The notes under the pieces are model-generated. The model did not search any database. It was not told where the DNA came from and saw nothing but the letters and a program-made list of their open reading frames with translations. Shown one piece after another: positions 45,215 through 58,030 of a stretch of DNA of 64,000 nucleotides (the stretch's first letter is position 1; each line of letters opens with the position of its first letter). The stretch spans positions 992,001 to 1,056,000 of the forward strand of contig JAUPTC010000016.1 in NCBI GenBank assembly GCA_030762895.1, read 5' to 3'. Origin of the DNA: Sophora flavescens (taxonomy: Eukaryota > Streptophyta > Magnoliopsida > Fabales > Fabaceae). A program made the translations under genes and the position numbers.

Positions 45215-45216
<2 letters not shown>

Positions 45217-45429
45217 TTGTAGATAGTTATGTTTTTCCTATACATGGGTTTTGGTTTTAAGTCCCCCCATTGTTCCTTTGTATATTTCTTTTCTTTTTGT
45301 TAATATTAAAATTTAAGGAAAGTTTGCAATTCTGTAATGTGTGTGATACTCTGTGTTACTGGGATATTTACTGAATGCAGGGACAGCTGAGGGGCGTGAT
45401 ATTTTAAAACTGATTTTTTTAAAAAAAAA

Positions 45430-45780
45430 ATCTATTAACGTCAGTTGTATCAAACAACTGACGTTAATAGTATTTTATAAAATATATAGTACACTATTAA
45501 CGTCAGTTGCAATAAAAAACTGACGTTAAAATTAAAACCTTTAACGTCTGTTCTTTACCACAACTGACGTTAGTTTTAATAAAATTAACGTCAGTTGTGT
45601 TAAAGAACTGACGTTAATAGTTTTATGTTTAATGTCAGTTGTTTAAACAACTGACGTTAATAGTTTTATATTTAATGTCAGTTCTTTACCACAACTGACG
45701 TTAAAATATTAACTATTAACGTCAGCTGTATTTACGTCAGACAATATTCTGACGTATAAAACCAATTTTAACTGACGTAA
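45430..45780. repeat. Right subterminal hairpin array of CACTA 1
   Basis: Seven or so hairpins of the form AACGTCAGTTGT, 4-8 bases, ACAACTGACGTT, separated by short spacers, then half-sites to the terminus. Confidence 0.85.
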
Positions 45781-45999
45781 AAAGCACGTATTGCACTAGT
45801 GAGATCATTGAATCTATACCTTTAATAAGGAGCATGGTGTAATTTTCAGGAGTTATCATGCATGTATAAACTTACATTCACGCCAATAGTACTCTTGACA
45901 TATATATTTTCATAAAGCTATTGGACAACAACTTAGTTTCATGAAACTTATTTTGAATGGTTGAAATTGTGCGCATACTTTATATAGTTTGTACTAATA

Positions 46000-46546
46000 T
46001 TTTTTCCCCCTATTTTTAATGTGAGAGAAACAAAATTCTGGACACATGTTTTCATGAAAGCTATTGGATAGCACCTTAATTTCATGTTAACTTCTCTGAA
46101 TGGTTCAAAATTATGCACATACATCATATAGTTTGTACAAATACTTTTTCCCTCTTATTTTTGAAGTGAAAGAAATAAAACTCATTTGTTTTCTTGGTCT
46201 TATGATATTTGTTTAACACTCTTTAATTAGATGTAGGACTAATTTTTGCTTGGTTACTAAGGTAGTAAGGCTACCCCTCTCCACAAGTATAAATCTTTTT
46301 GCACCAAAATAAGTATTCCAAATAATTTGGTTTATTTAATGTTAAACTAATCTTATCACTTGGAAACTGAAATTCAAGTCAAGAAATAATTTTAATTGGG
46401 TTGCTAACTCGAAGAATTTCTAATATTTGCAAACAACAGTGACTAGAGTTATTGTTTTTTTGGCTCAACCAAGATGGAAGCACAACACAATTTCACACTC
46501 TTTGTAACAACTGCAACAACACCAAAGGAATCCCTGAACTCCATTA
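46000..46546 (-). repeat. Dispersed repeat, copy B
   Basis: Reverse complement of the repeat at 6690-7200 over most of its length. It is cut off at 46546 by the LTR that starts at 46547. Confidence 0.65.
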
Positions 46547-49500
46547 TGTAACACCCTTCTCGGCCGCTACATCGTAAGTGACATTTTAAGACCGAAAAAT
46601 AAGTTAATTAAAAATTGGCTATAAAAGAATGGGGTATTTTTTTTATTTTTCGCAAGTCATAAATATAACTACTTTGTTTCAAGTGAATGTACAATAAAAT
46701 ATTCCATTATCATAATTAGGATCATAAGTTCGAAAATCATTTACATAATACCCAACCCGACTCATAAATAGAAATCGTAAACATAAACAGATCCAGAATA
46801 AAGATATGGAGATGCAACTCCTAAAATATAAGATACTTGAAGTCGCAGCTTCATAATAGTAATATTAACTCCCAAACATACCCAGCTGGCCAAACTAAAA
46901 TATAAAAGACAATCATTTCTCATACATCGTGAGAAGGACAAAACCAACTGACAAGACCTAGTGGAAACTCTATTTGAGTCCGCTACCGACGTCATCATAG
47001 AAGACACTACTAGAGCTACTACAATTGTAACTCTCGAACTAAGCCCTTTCCTCTTCCAAGAGAAAAACTTGATCTACGAACTATCGATAGTCTGGAAGAC
47101 GTCCACTAGAAACTCCAACATAACATCTGCATGCTCGAACCTCGATCTCTGTGTTGCATTGGTCAAGCGACATCTTGACATCTCAATCATCTCAAAAGAA
47201 TATAGAAGACATATAGCCAGCCGACATAGGCAATAAAAAAATAAGGAGGTGAGATTTCCATTTATCTTACACATAAGGCAGACATGAAATGGTACGACTC
47301 TCAAGTACATACAATTAACAATTATCAATCATATCTACACTCATAACAAAACAATAATGTTTCACAGAAACATGACCACATCACCGCGTTTTCCTAGATA
47401 GAAGACATCTAAGACTTGAGGAATGACCTCTGAATTCATATACCATGGTTTTACAAACAGTCGGAGAGATTGGTTCGGAGGATTGTTCCGAAGTCTACCA
47501 GCCTTGGGTAATAAAGAATGCATCAATAGAAGAGGGTGTGCACGTCATAGGCTTTTTTGGGAACATCCTACACTACCAGAAAACACGTAGCGTCTATTCA
47601 AGTATGTCGGTGTATTGCCAAATCACCACGTCATAGAGGAGTAACCCACTGGGCCTATGTGAATATTTCATAACCCCGACCTCCCCAAGCATCAACCAGA
47701 TCGGTCCTACGGAATTCACACCCGCATTAAAGTGTTAGCTCAATCTCCTAGGCACAACGGCCTTACAGGACATAGTTTCACTATGTGTTAGGCAAAATTT
47801 GCCGGAAATGCATTCTTCTTGTTTATCCATCGGACGATATCTTGATTCCATCGGAATTCTCTTAACGTGCTTTCTCAGATGCTAGATGTTCTCAACATCG
47901 AGCTGAAGTTCTCAAGTAACCTTTCATCTTTGTGTAAATATATCTTAAAACACTTTGTTTAAAAGTCCTAATGCATTATGAGATTGGAACACAATTCCAA
48001 TTATTTATTTCTCTGTACTTTTCTAGTTGAGCCTTTTTTCTTTGGCTTCCAAAAAAAAATCATTCTGAGTCCATTAAATTTTATGGAATATGGATAATGA
48101 ATTATCCATACTTTATGACATAAGGTCGTCTTCCACCCCACGTCATAAATTATTACGTTTGTATTTTCACTAAGTCTTTTATGACTTAGGTTTTGTGATT
48201 TATCGTAAATGCTCGTCCTCACGGACTAAAATTATTTTTGGTCTTAAAACCAAAACCTTTGGTTAAAGCAAAACCATTTTTAAACCAAGTTATATCAAAG
48301 TACTAAATCCCTCAAAGCACTTTTCTTTGAAATTCCTTAAAAACACTTAACGACGGTTTTGCCGCTTTTTACTGAATTTAAGCCTAAAAGCCGGAAAATA
48401 TGGTTCTTCACCTCAAATCTATTATTATCCTAGGTTAAACTCCTCTTATGAACAAGTTGAAATACTGATTTTACAGTGACATTCTCATTTACGTGAAATT
48501 TCTGAAAACTTGTCCAAACGTCGTTAAGTTAAAAATCACATAATTTCTTTTTCAACGATTTTAAACACTAATGGTCCAAAACTCATTTTGGAGGCTTAGA
48601 ACACCTAAGTAAGCATGAAAAACAGTGTCTCTCTGTCCAGATATAAATAATTTCGAAAATTACAATTTAGTCCTTAAACTTTTATTAATTGCAAAAAGGT
48701 CCTTATTCACTTAAAACCGTATAACTTTTTATCTAAAACTTCTAATTACACCAAATTAACTTCTTTAGAAATGACTTTCATTTATCAACAATTTTCCAAA
48801 AAAATATATTTTTGGGTCTCATATTTTTCAATATTTGCAAATAGGTCCTTAATTATTAAAAAGTCCATAATTTTTTATATATTAATCCAAATGACCTCAA
48901 ACCAATTTCTATGGTTTCATCTCACCAAGTACTACAATCTTAACACACAAGAACATTAATTTCAGTTCAGCCACTAAAATTATCAGAAATTGTATTTTAG
49001 TCCCTAAGGACTCATATATTCACCACTTTCAATATACACATCCAAATCAATCAAACCAATTTCTATATTCTTATACATTCATTCAATCCTCATAAAAATT
49101 ATTCAAACCATTTAAATCAACATGAAACCCATTTAAACAGCCAAGACCGAATGGCCCAATAATGATCATGTTAGGCACTTTTTCATGTTAAATCAAATAA
49201 ACAACCTTCAAATATCCAATTAGAAATCATTGAATCAAGATTAACATATATCAAAATCAAGCATCAACCAAATCCTCCAAGAGGATCACACACATATAAA
49301 ACAATAAATCACACACTTATGATTTACAAGACCATTTACACTAAATAACACTATATAAACCATCAACATATATACTTTAAGGGAGGATAGTGGTAATCTC
49401 CCCCATACCTCTTGTAGATCACAGAGAAGTCATATGGAGATCATAGAAATTGATCTCACATTAAAAGGATTTCTCTATGATTTTTTAGAGATTTTTGAAG

Positions 49501-50857
49501 TTCTAGATCTAGAAATTTGATCTTGAACAAAACATGGATTTAAGAAGATAACTTGTGATGAAAAGTGAAGGTATGATCATGGATCATAAGGCTATACCTT
49601 TGGAATTTCAAGAAATGGTCAAGATCTTAGACTTCCTTTGAAAATTTTGATGAAGAACTTAAGAGTTTTTGTGTAGGAAAATGAAGAATGGAGATGAAGT
49701 GAAGATGAAGCACTTGTAAAGAGCAACAAAAATGAAGTAACAAGGGGTATTTATAGGTAGGATGTCTTGGGCTTCATGAGCCAAATGGGCAAAAATGTGG
49801 TTGATAACCATGGTTGATAGTAACTTATCCTAGGTTAAGTGAGTAAGGAAAATATCTAGATATTTGTAACTTTGTCATCATCAAAATTTAATGGACATGG
49901 ATGAAGGAGAGAAATATGTGGTGGAGGTAGTTCTAGAGTGATGTGGTCGAATTTGACACCCCAAAAAGGATGGAGATATTTTCGTTGAATCATGGTTGGC
50001 TAACCTTAGTTGGAGTTAACCAGACATAGGTTAGGTTAGGGGTATTTTAGTCTTTTCAAGTTTACTTGTCATAAATGCACATTAATGGCTATGGTGAGTC
50101 ATTATGGTGACTCATTCCTCTTGAGTCATCATGGACGACTCGTTGTTCTGTTCTCCTGGTATATCTCTGCACATTCGTGTCTGGTTCCATTGTTTACCCG
50201 ATTAGGGTTTTTGAGAGAAAGATGATGAAATGAAATCAAAATGAAATGAATTTGATTTAGTATAGGGGCTGCGCGAAATTAAGTAGATTTAGAGGGTATT
50301 TTGGCCAAAATTCACTTAGGGACACTCTTGAAATTTCACTTAAAGATTAAGGGTATTTTGGTCTTTTTACATATAACCATCATTACTTGCATTTAATGCA
50401 ATATGACTAACCCCTATGACTCACCCCAATGAGTCATCATAGATGACTCATTGTGCTCATCCACCCGACGTTGGGTTTTGTCTCTGCACCTCCGTCCTCG
50501 ATTCCGTCGATCCCCGATCGTCGAGTACTTGCCCGATTATCGTATAATAACCTATTTATTTTGAAAAATTTGAAAATAACCACTATGGTTGGAAATAAAA
50601 TAAAAATCTAAACCGTTTTGTTTTCGGGTCAAAATTAGGTTTTCTGCTCAATAAAATCTTACTGTCAGTTAAAACGCAGACCGGGTTTCGTCTGAATTTT
50701 AAACCTAAATTTTCACTGTAACTCTCTACGATAAAGTAGAGTATAAATATGATTTAGTTTTATTCAAAATCATTTTCTAGGTCTCAGATAAAAATATAAA
50801 CAAATATATGTATATATTTACCGATATTAAAGAACTGTAAAAAATCGGGGTGTTACA
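46547..50857 (-). repeat. Tekay/del-like 3' LTR (LTR 1), 4.3 kb
   Basis: On the minus strand TGTAACACCCCG (50857) to GAAGGGTGTTACA (46547), 4311 bp. To its right the minus strand reads AGAGGGGTAGTAT, a polypurine tract, so this is a 3' LTR of a minus-strand element. It has no coding capacity; ends are TG..CA. Confidence 0.85.
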
Positions 50858-51093
50858 ATACTACCCCTCTAAAAAGAATTTCATCGTGAAATTAACTCGT
50901 CTAAGGAAAACGAACACGAATAACAATCTTCTATCACGTGCTCCAATTGCGTAACATTCAGGTTTCTCGGAACCTGACGTGAATTATTTCATATATTAGA
51001 CTGTCGCTCTGACTTATACTGCATTCACTAAACCACCTGATAAAACAAATCAGGCAAATCCATTTTAAAACTCTCAAGACTCGAAGCACACTT
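50858..51093 (-). other. 3' internal end of the element with LTR 1
   Basis: 236 bp beginning with the polypurine tract complement (ATACTACCCCTCT). It is interrupted at 51093 by LTR 2 and probably continues at 55336. Confidence 0.6.
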
Positions 51094-54000
51094 TGTAACA
51101 CCCTGTTTTTACTATTTTTGTTGTTTTGCTGTTTTTACTGTTTTTCAATTATCGGTAGAATTTTAATTGTTTGTAATTTTTATATTAGATCTAGTAAATG
51201 ATTTTTAGTAAAATAAAATCATACTTTTACTCTACCTTATGGTATAAGGTTACGGTAAAAATTTAGGTTTAAAATTCAGACGAAACCCGATTTTTAGTAA
51301 GATTTTACTGGTCAGAAAACCTAATTTTGACGTGAGAACGAAAAAGCTTAGATTTTTATTTTATTTCCAACCATAGTGGTTATTTTGAAAATTTTCAAAA
51401 TAAATAAGTTATTATACGTTAGTCAGGCGAATACTCGACGATCGGGTATCGACGGAATCGAGAACGGAGGTGCGGCGATAAAACCCGATGCCGGATAGAT
51501 GAGAACAATGAGTCATTTGTGATGACTCAAGGGGGTGAGTCATAGGGGTTAGTCACCATGCATTAAATGCATGTAATGATGACTTAAATGTGAAAAGTCC
51601 AAAATACCCTTAAGCTTGCATTGTAATTTCAAGTTTGCCATGACAACATTTTACCTTGTTCTCCCTAGCAACTCACAGCCACCACCCTTTAAATAGGCCA
51701 TATTCACTTCATTTTCTCCATTTGGCTTATGTTCTTAACCCCTTCACACAAGAACTCCTAAGTTACATACACTTGACTTACAAAGGAAGTCTAAGTTGTT
51801 GTTGGTTTCTTCAAATTCTAAAGGTAGATTCTTGTGATTAATGATCATACCTTCCTTTCCTTTCACAATTTTTCTTCATATCTCATGTTTTTACAAATTT
51901 CAAATTCCTAGATCTAGAACTTCAAAAATCTCAAGAAAATTGTAGAAAAATCATAAAAATGTGAAACCAATTTCTATGATCAAGTTATGATCTCTACTTT
52001 CATCATCCAAGAGCTTGAAAAATTTAGAGATCCCTAGCCCTTTTATTATGATTTGGCTGAACCTATATCAAATGGGTTTAGGATGATTTTCTTCATTCTT
52101 TAACTTGATTTCTTGTTGGTTTTTCATGGCTTGGTTTTGTGGGTTCAAAACCTTGATTTAGGTGAACAACATCCTTCTACTACTTGAGTTTCAAGTGATC
52201 TACAAGAGGTAAGGGGGAGATTACTACTATCCTACCTTATTGTAGATATGTATGTGGTTTAAAATATTTGTATGTTGTTTTTCAAATCCTAAGTGTTAGG
52301 ATTGTGTATTATTGATTTATATGTGTGTGATCCTCTTGGAGGATTTTATTTGATGTTTGGTTGTGGTATGATATGTCATAATGGTTGTTTTGGTTCCAAT
52401 GACCTTAAGTTGGAACCATGATTGTTGTTTGCTTGATTTGTTAAGAAAAATGCCTAATATAATTATTTGAGGCCATTCGACCATAACTGGTAGAGGGAAT
52501 TCCATGAGGTTTGAATTTTTTTGGATAATTTTTATAAGGGGTGAATGAGTATATAAGAGTATAAAAATTAGTTTGGATTGATTTGGATATGTATGTTAAA
52601 AGATATGAATTTTTTAGTCTTTAGGGACTTTTATGAAATTTCTGGAAAATTTAGGGACTGAACTATAAATATGAAAATATGTCATACAGTTGAAGTGAAT
52701 GATAAAATAAGATCATAGAAATTGGTTTGGTGTTAATTGGATTAATACATAAAAAGATATAAGTTTTTTAGTAAACAAGGACCTTTTTGCAATTATTGTA
52801 AAATATTTGGGGGAAGAAATGTAATTTCTGGAAACATTGAGGGTAACTGAAAAATATTTCTATAGAAGTTGGTTTGGTGTAATTTGAAGTTATAAATAAA
52901 AAGTTATAAGGTTTTAAGTGAATAAGGACCTTTTTGTAATTAATGAAAGTTTAGGGACTAAAATGCAATTTTAGAAAATAAATATTATTGGACAGTTAGA
53001 GACTGTTTTTCATACCTATTAAACTCTTCTAAAACTCCAAAATGAGTTTTGGACTATTATAGTGTAAAATCGTTGAAAAAGGATTTACTCGATTTACAAA
53101 TTTAACGACGTTCGGTAAAATTTTTAGGAATTTCGCAAACATGGAAAGGAAACTTTAAAAGCAGTGTTTCAAAATCTTAAAATGAGTATTATAACCTATG
53201 TGAGTAATAGATTTGAGGTGAAGAACCATATTTTCAAAAGTATGGCTTTTGTGCCTAAATTCATTAAAAAATGGTGAAACTGTCGTCAAGCGTTTTAAAG
53301 ATTTTTTAGGAAACCATGATGTAAAGTTTGAAATCAGTATTTTTTTATACTTTAAAATAAGTATGGTAACTTAGGAAAGTAAAGGATTTCAGAAGAATGA
53401 TTACATTTGTGAAAATATGGAATTTAAGTTGAAATACAATAAAAAACGGTAAAACAGTATTTTTAGATTTTCAACGTTTTCCAAGAAACGGTTTTGATGA
53501 ATTTAGCACTTCTGTACTTTAATGGAATTTGATTTCAAAATGGTTTGGTTTTAACCAAAGGTTTTGGGTTTTAAGACAAAAGAGAATTTTAGTCTTCAAA
53601 GATTAGTATTTACATTAAAGAGCAAAACCTAAGTCATGAATGACTTAGTGAAAATATGAACTTAATGATTTATGACTTATGGTGAAGGAAGACCATTTGT
53701 AATAAAGTGTGGATAATTCATTATCCATACCTCCATAAGATTTAATGGACTAAGAGTTATTTGATTTTCTTGGAAGCCAAGAGAAAGGCTCAATTAGAAA
53801 AGTGTAAAGAAATAAATGATTGGACTGTCGTTCCAATTTCATAATGTGTTAGGGTTTGTAAGCAAGTGCCTTAAAATATCTTTACACAAACATGACAAGT
53901 CTGTTTGAGAACTGTGGATTAGTGAAGAGCCAATGGTTTGTACCCGAGAATATCGTTCGTCAGAGATTGACAGCAAGTGGATTCTGGTGGAATCACGAGT

Positions 54001-55335
54001 TTATCTGATGGATAGACCAATTGGACATATTCCGGCAATTTTACCCTACTACATAGTTGATACTATGTTCAGAAAGGACGTTGTGCCAAGGAATCAAAGC
54101 TTCCCAGTAATAGAGGTTTCATAAAGAGCTCGTTGTTCCACAGAAAGTTTGAGATCACATGTGATTATGATAGTATATACATTATGATTATGATATGAGC
54201 CTTGTGTGCCATGATAGCCACACATGGTGCCTGAAGGTGGGCGTAGATGAAACCTATACTAACCATTCCTTTCCAAAATATCATCTTAGCTCCGATGTTA
54301 GAATCGGATATTCCTTGAGGCTGTGTAGGAATGGAATTGTACGGTTTCAATCAGTTTCTCTCTATTCCTGTCCTCCGATGGACAAACTGTGTCCGAAATT
54401 CTTGATAAGCTTACCATCGAGTTTGGTATATTATATTCCTGGAGTTTTGAGTTGCATAATTAAAATGGAAGATAAATGGAATATAGTATTGTTGTATTAT
54501 GTACCTGTGAGTCGTACCACTGCATGTCTGCCTTATGTGTAAGATAAATGGAATCTCACCTCCTTATTTTATTTTACCTATGTTGGCTGGCTATGTGCTT
54601 TCTGTATCCTGTTGAGAAGATTGAGACATCAAGATGATGCTTGACTGATTCATCATAGAGATCGAGGTTCGAGCATGCGAACGTTATGGTGGAACTTCTA
54701 TTGGACGTCTTCCAGACTTCAGAGGGTTCAAGGCGATGGTATTAGGGTTTCCATTATGCCTAACCTTTCTTTTCTTGAGATAGGCATGATAGTCAATAGT
54801 TCGTAGGTTATGGTTTTTCCTTTGAAAGGGAAATGGCGTAGTCTGAGAGTTACTTTTGTAGTGACTCTAGTAGAGACTTCTGTGACGACGTCGGCAGCGG
54901 ACTCAAATAAAGTGTTTCCACTAGGTCTCTTCAGTTGATTTCTTTCCTCTCACGTTGCACGAGAGAGGATTGTCTTTTCTATTGTAGTTTGGCCAGCTTG
55001 GGATGTTTGGGAGTTATTGTTAACATTAATGGGGCTGCGACTCCAAGTATTCTATATTTTCGGAGCTGCGTCTCCATATCTTTATGTTGAGTCTGTACAT
55101 TTCTATGCTTTCTGTTTATGAGTCGGTTGGGTATTATGTAAATGACTTTCGAACTCATGACCTTAATTGTGATAATAGAATATTTTATTATCCATTCCCT
55201 TAAATCAAAGTAGTTACATTCATGACTTAAGGAAAAGAAAAAAAAAATCCCCATTCTTTTATAGCCAATTTTAATTAAACTGCTTTTCGGTCTTAAAATG
55301 TCACGTACGATGTAGCACTCGAGAAGGGTGTTACA
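51094..55335 (+). repeat. Solo Tekay/del-like LTR (LTR 2), inverted to LTR 1
   Basis: TGTAACACCCTG to AAGGGTGTTACA, 4242 bp, plus orientation. Flanks CACTT (51089-51093) and CACTC (55336-55340) are a near-perfect 5-bp TSD, so this is a solo LTR left by LTR-LTR recombination. It is clearly homologous to LTR 1 over its full length but diverged with many indels. Confidence 0.78.
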
Positions 55336-56297
55336 CACTCGAATAATTTGAATGTCAATAGAATGAAATACACGAATTTATGATAGATTTGGAAATTTGA
55401 ATGATTCAAAACTTTGACTCCCATTTACGTTGGCGATTGTAACACACCGATGGTAAGTAAGAACTCAGAATTTGAACAAAGAATTTTCAAGAAGAAAAAA
55501 TAATCTCTAGACATTACTCTCTCAACGGAATAAAGTAAAATGAAAAGAAAAACAACGGATATTCTTTATACAAAAAGTCTCTTTAATAGGTTCCTGAATG
55601 TAAAAATACATTGTACAGTCACATATTTACAAACATGACTCTAATAAAGTCCCTTTCTCAACAAGAATTTCTTTCAAAAGACAAAATTCGAAGATAACAA
55701 TTTTCTTAATTTCCAAGAGTCTAGATTTTAAATCTAAACTTATCTTGGTCTTTAAGAAAGCAACAATAATTTTTTTTGCAAGTTCCCTCACTTACGGTAA
55801 CTCTGATTCATTTGGCATAAAAAAATTTGACGTGAATTGTCAAAATTTCATCTGCCATATAATTTATAACGTTTCACCCACAAGGGTAACAAGATGTGAT
55901 CCACAAAAGATCATTCCATTTTAAATTGCACTCATTTTCGGAAAAAGCAAATGATCAAGTTAACAAAACTCAATTCCCCACAACAAGGAAATATCCGAAT
56001 AGATTTTCCCAACCAGTATGAGTTATCAAGAAACTATAAAGATAATTACATTAAGGAATAATATAGGAATGCATGTTGGCAACTTAGAAACATGTTGGCA
56101 ACAACCTAGGTAGTACATAGATAAATACACAATATTTTACACATTCATAGAAAATCAAGAATGATTCTCCATTGAATTAACAGTACAGTCAAAAGTCTAC
56201 TTTCTATGACACATATCACTGAAAGATATTTATTTAATTGTTATACTTCAGTCCTACTTGTTGTGAAGTTTCTACCCGTTAACAACTACCCACGTAT
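55336..56297 (-). other. Internal region of the minus-strand Tekay-like element
   Basis: AT-rich, no frame supported. By position it continues the internal region interrupted by LTR 2; RT, RNase H and integrase are missing. Confidence 0.4.
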
Positions 56298-56729
56298 TCA
56301 AACTTTAATTATTGGCGGATTACCTCCTCTTGCACAATGCTCTTTAATCGAATCATCGTTACGAGAGGCATCAGCGCCGCTTATGTTATAGACTCTTCCT
56401 CCATCCCTAGGCCTTTCAGTTCGCATGCTGCTCACAGAAGGTTCCATCTTGGATTGTCCACAATTCCTAGCGACATGCCCCTGCTTTCCACACTTAAAGC
56501 AAATAATGCCCGTAATCTTGCAATCTTTTGTAGCGTGACCCATGCCACACTTCTTGCAATTATGTGGAAGATTCCTAGATGATCCAGAACCTCCACTGCT
56601 TCCACCATCGTTGTTGGAACTGCTGTTGGCCTTACGGTCTGTCGTATGGTTTCTTCTGAAATCGGTTATTATTGTTGTAATTTCCCCTCTTGAGCATAGA
56701 CGGTCCAAAACTCTGTTGATTAGCCTCAC
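56298..56729 (-). pseudogene. gag: Ty3/gypsy gag C-terminus with two zinc knuckles
   Basis: Reads NCKKCGMGHATKDC and CFKCGKQGHVARNC, two CCHC knuckles, after a Ser/Gly/Asn-rich linker, then RVYNISGADASRNDD, the usual entry into the protease of Tekay/del-type elements. It stops at IIKV before the protease active site. The N-terminal gag domain is missing; an LTR fragment follows it directly on the right. Confidence 0.8.
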
Positions 56730-56819
56730 GACTCGCCTTCAAGTACTCTATCTTTCTACACTTGTCCATCAGCCTCGGAAATACAGATATTTCCATTGGA
56801 ACCTATCTTTGTCCGTAAC

Positions 56820-57506
56820 TACAATAGAAAAGACAATCCTCTCTCGTCCATCATGAGAGGAATGAAACCAACTGACGAGACCTAGTGGAAACTCTATTTG
56901 AGTCCACTGCCGACGTCGTCACAAAAGTCTCTACTAGAGTCACTACAAAACTCTCAGACTAAGCAATTTCCCTTTCAAAGGAAAAACCATAACCTACGAA
57001 CTATTGACTATCATGCCATCTCAAGAAAAAAAAGGTTAGGCATAACTGAAACCCTAATACCATCGCCTTGAACCCTCTGAAGTCTGGAAGACGTCCAATA
57101 GAAGTTCCACCATAACGTTCTTATGCTCGAACCTCGATTTCTATGATGAATCAGTCAAGCGTCATCTTGATGTCTCAATCTTCTCAACAGAATACAGAGA
57201 GCACAGAGCCAGCTGACATAGGCAAAATAAAATAAGGAGGTGAGATTCCATTTATCTTACACATAATGCAGACATGCAGTGGTATTACTCATAGGTACAT
57301 GATACAACAGTACTATATTTATTTTCTCTCCCATTTTAATTCTGCAACTCAAAACACCAAGAATATACTATACCAAACTCGACGGTAAGCTTATCATGCA
57401 TACCGGACACGGTTTGTCCATCGAAGGAAGGAATAGAGAGAAACTGATTGAAACCGTATAGTCCCATTCCTACACAGCCTCAAGGAATGTATGATTCTAA
57501 CCTCGG
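56820..57506 (-). repeat. 5' LTR fragment of the Tekay-like element
   Basis: Aligns to 46905-47500 of LTR 1 (for example ACCTAGTGGAAACTC, TTGAGTCC) and inversely to LTR 2 near 54300-54910. Both ends are truncated. Its orientation matches LTR 1 and gag, so the three belong to one internally deleted element. Confidence 0.7.
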
Positions 57507-58030
57507 TTTTCTGCAACCTCAGGTAAACTCTAAACCTCAACCAATTTGTTTTGATTTTCAAACTTTTGTTTTCATATGTTATCTGACTTCTCTCACAATG
57601 ATAGCTGATTTCTAATTATCAAACTATCTCCATTGTTTTTCTCATTTGTTCTTTAAATGTTACATCTTTCACTAATTGGTTTTTTTCAGGACCTAAGTAA
57701 TCAATCCAGGCTAATCCAAACTTGTATTTCTGAAATAAACAAGAGATTAAGGTGGATTTAATTTATTATCCATCGAACCGTTAATTTCACTAGCTTTATT
57801 TAATACTCAATAAACAATGGAAATGGTCAATTTCATATGTTCTCTCACAATTTGGGGACTAGGGCTAAAGCCACTCTGACTTCATTAGATTGGGATTGTG
57901 AGGTGGTAAAAGGAAATTGTTTATAATGGTTCCATAATTGTGAACAATAACTTCCAAAGCATCATACATATCTGCATGCCCCTGCTATTCTTTTCAATTG
58001 CTTTAGTTCAGTTCTATTTTTGTTTGTAGA
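57507..58030 (+). other. 5' region of the hAT gene
   Basis: Contains an acceptor-like TTTTTTCAG near 57690 and TTGTTTGTAG just before the ATG at 58031, suggesting an intron in the 5'UTR. Nothing else is recognised. Confidence 0.4.

Larger units (their letters stand above)
39054..45800 (+). mobile_element. CACTA (En/Spm) transposon 1, internally deleted
   Basis: Terminal CACTAGTG at 39054 and 45793-45800. The flanking triplets are ATA and AGA, so the 3-bp TSD is imperfect. Both ends carry many ACGTCAGTTGT..ACAACTGACGT hairpins. The interior holds an antisense TATA-bearing module in two copies, a 5'UTR-like exon, a broken TNP2 transposase, a TNPA-like domain and an Ulp1-like protease gene. TNP2 lacks its C-terminal half compared with the copy at 61775. 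Confidence 0.88.

Noticed and set aside
39054..45800. Perfect 3-bp target duplication of CACTA 1
   Set aside because: The flanks read ATA and AGA; one mismatch, so not claimed as a perfect TSD.
46961..47236. 91-codon frame in LTR 1
   Set aside because: Not conserved as a frame in the homologous LTR 2 or in the fragment at 56820-57506.
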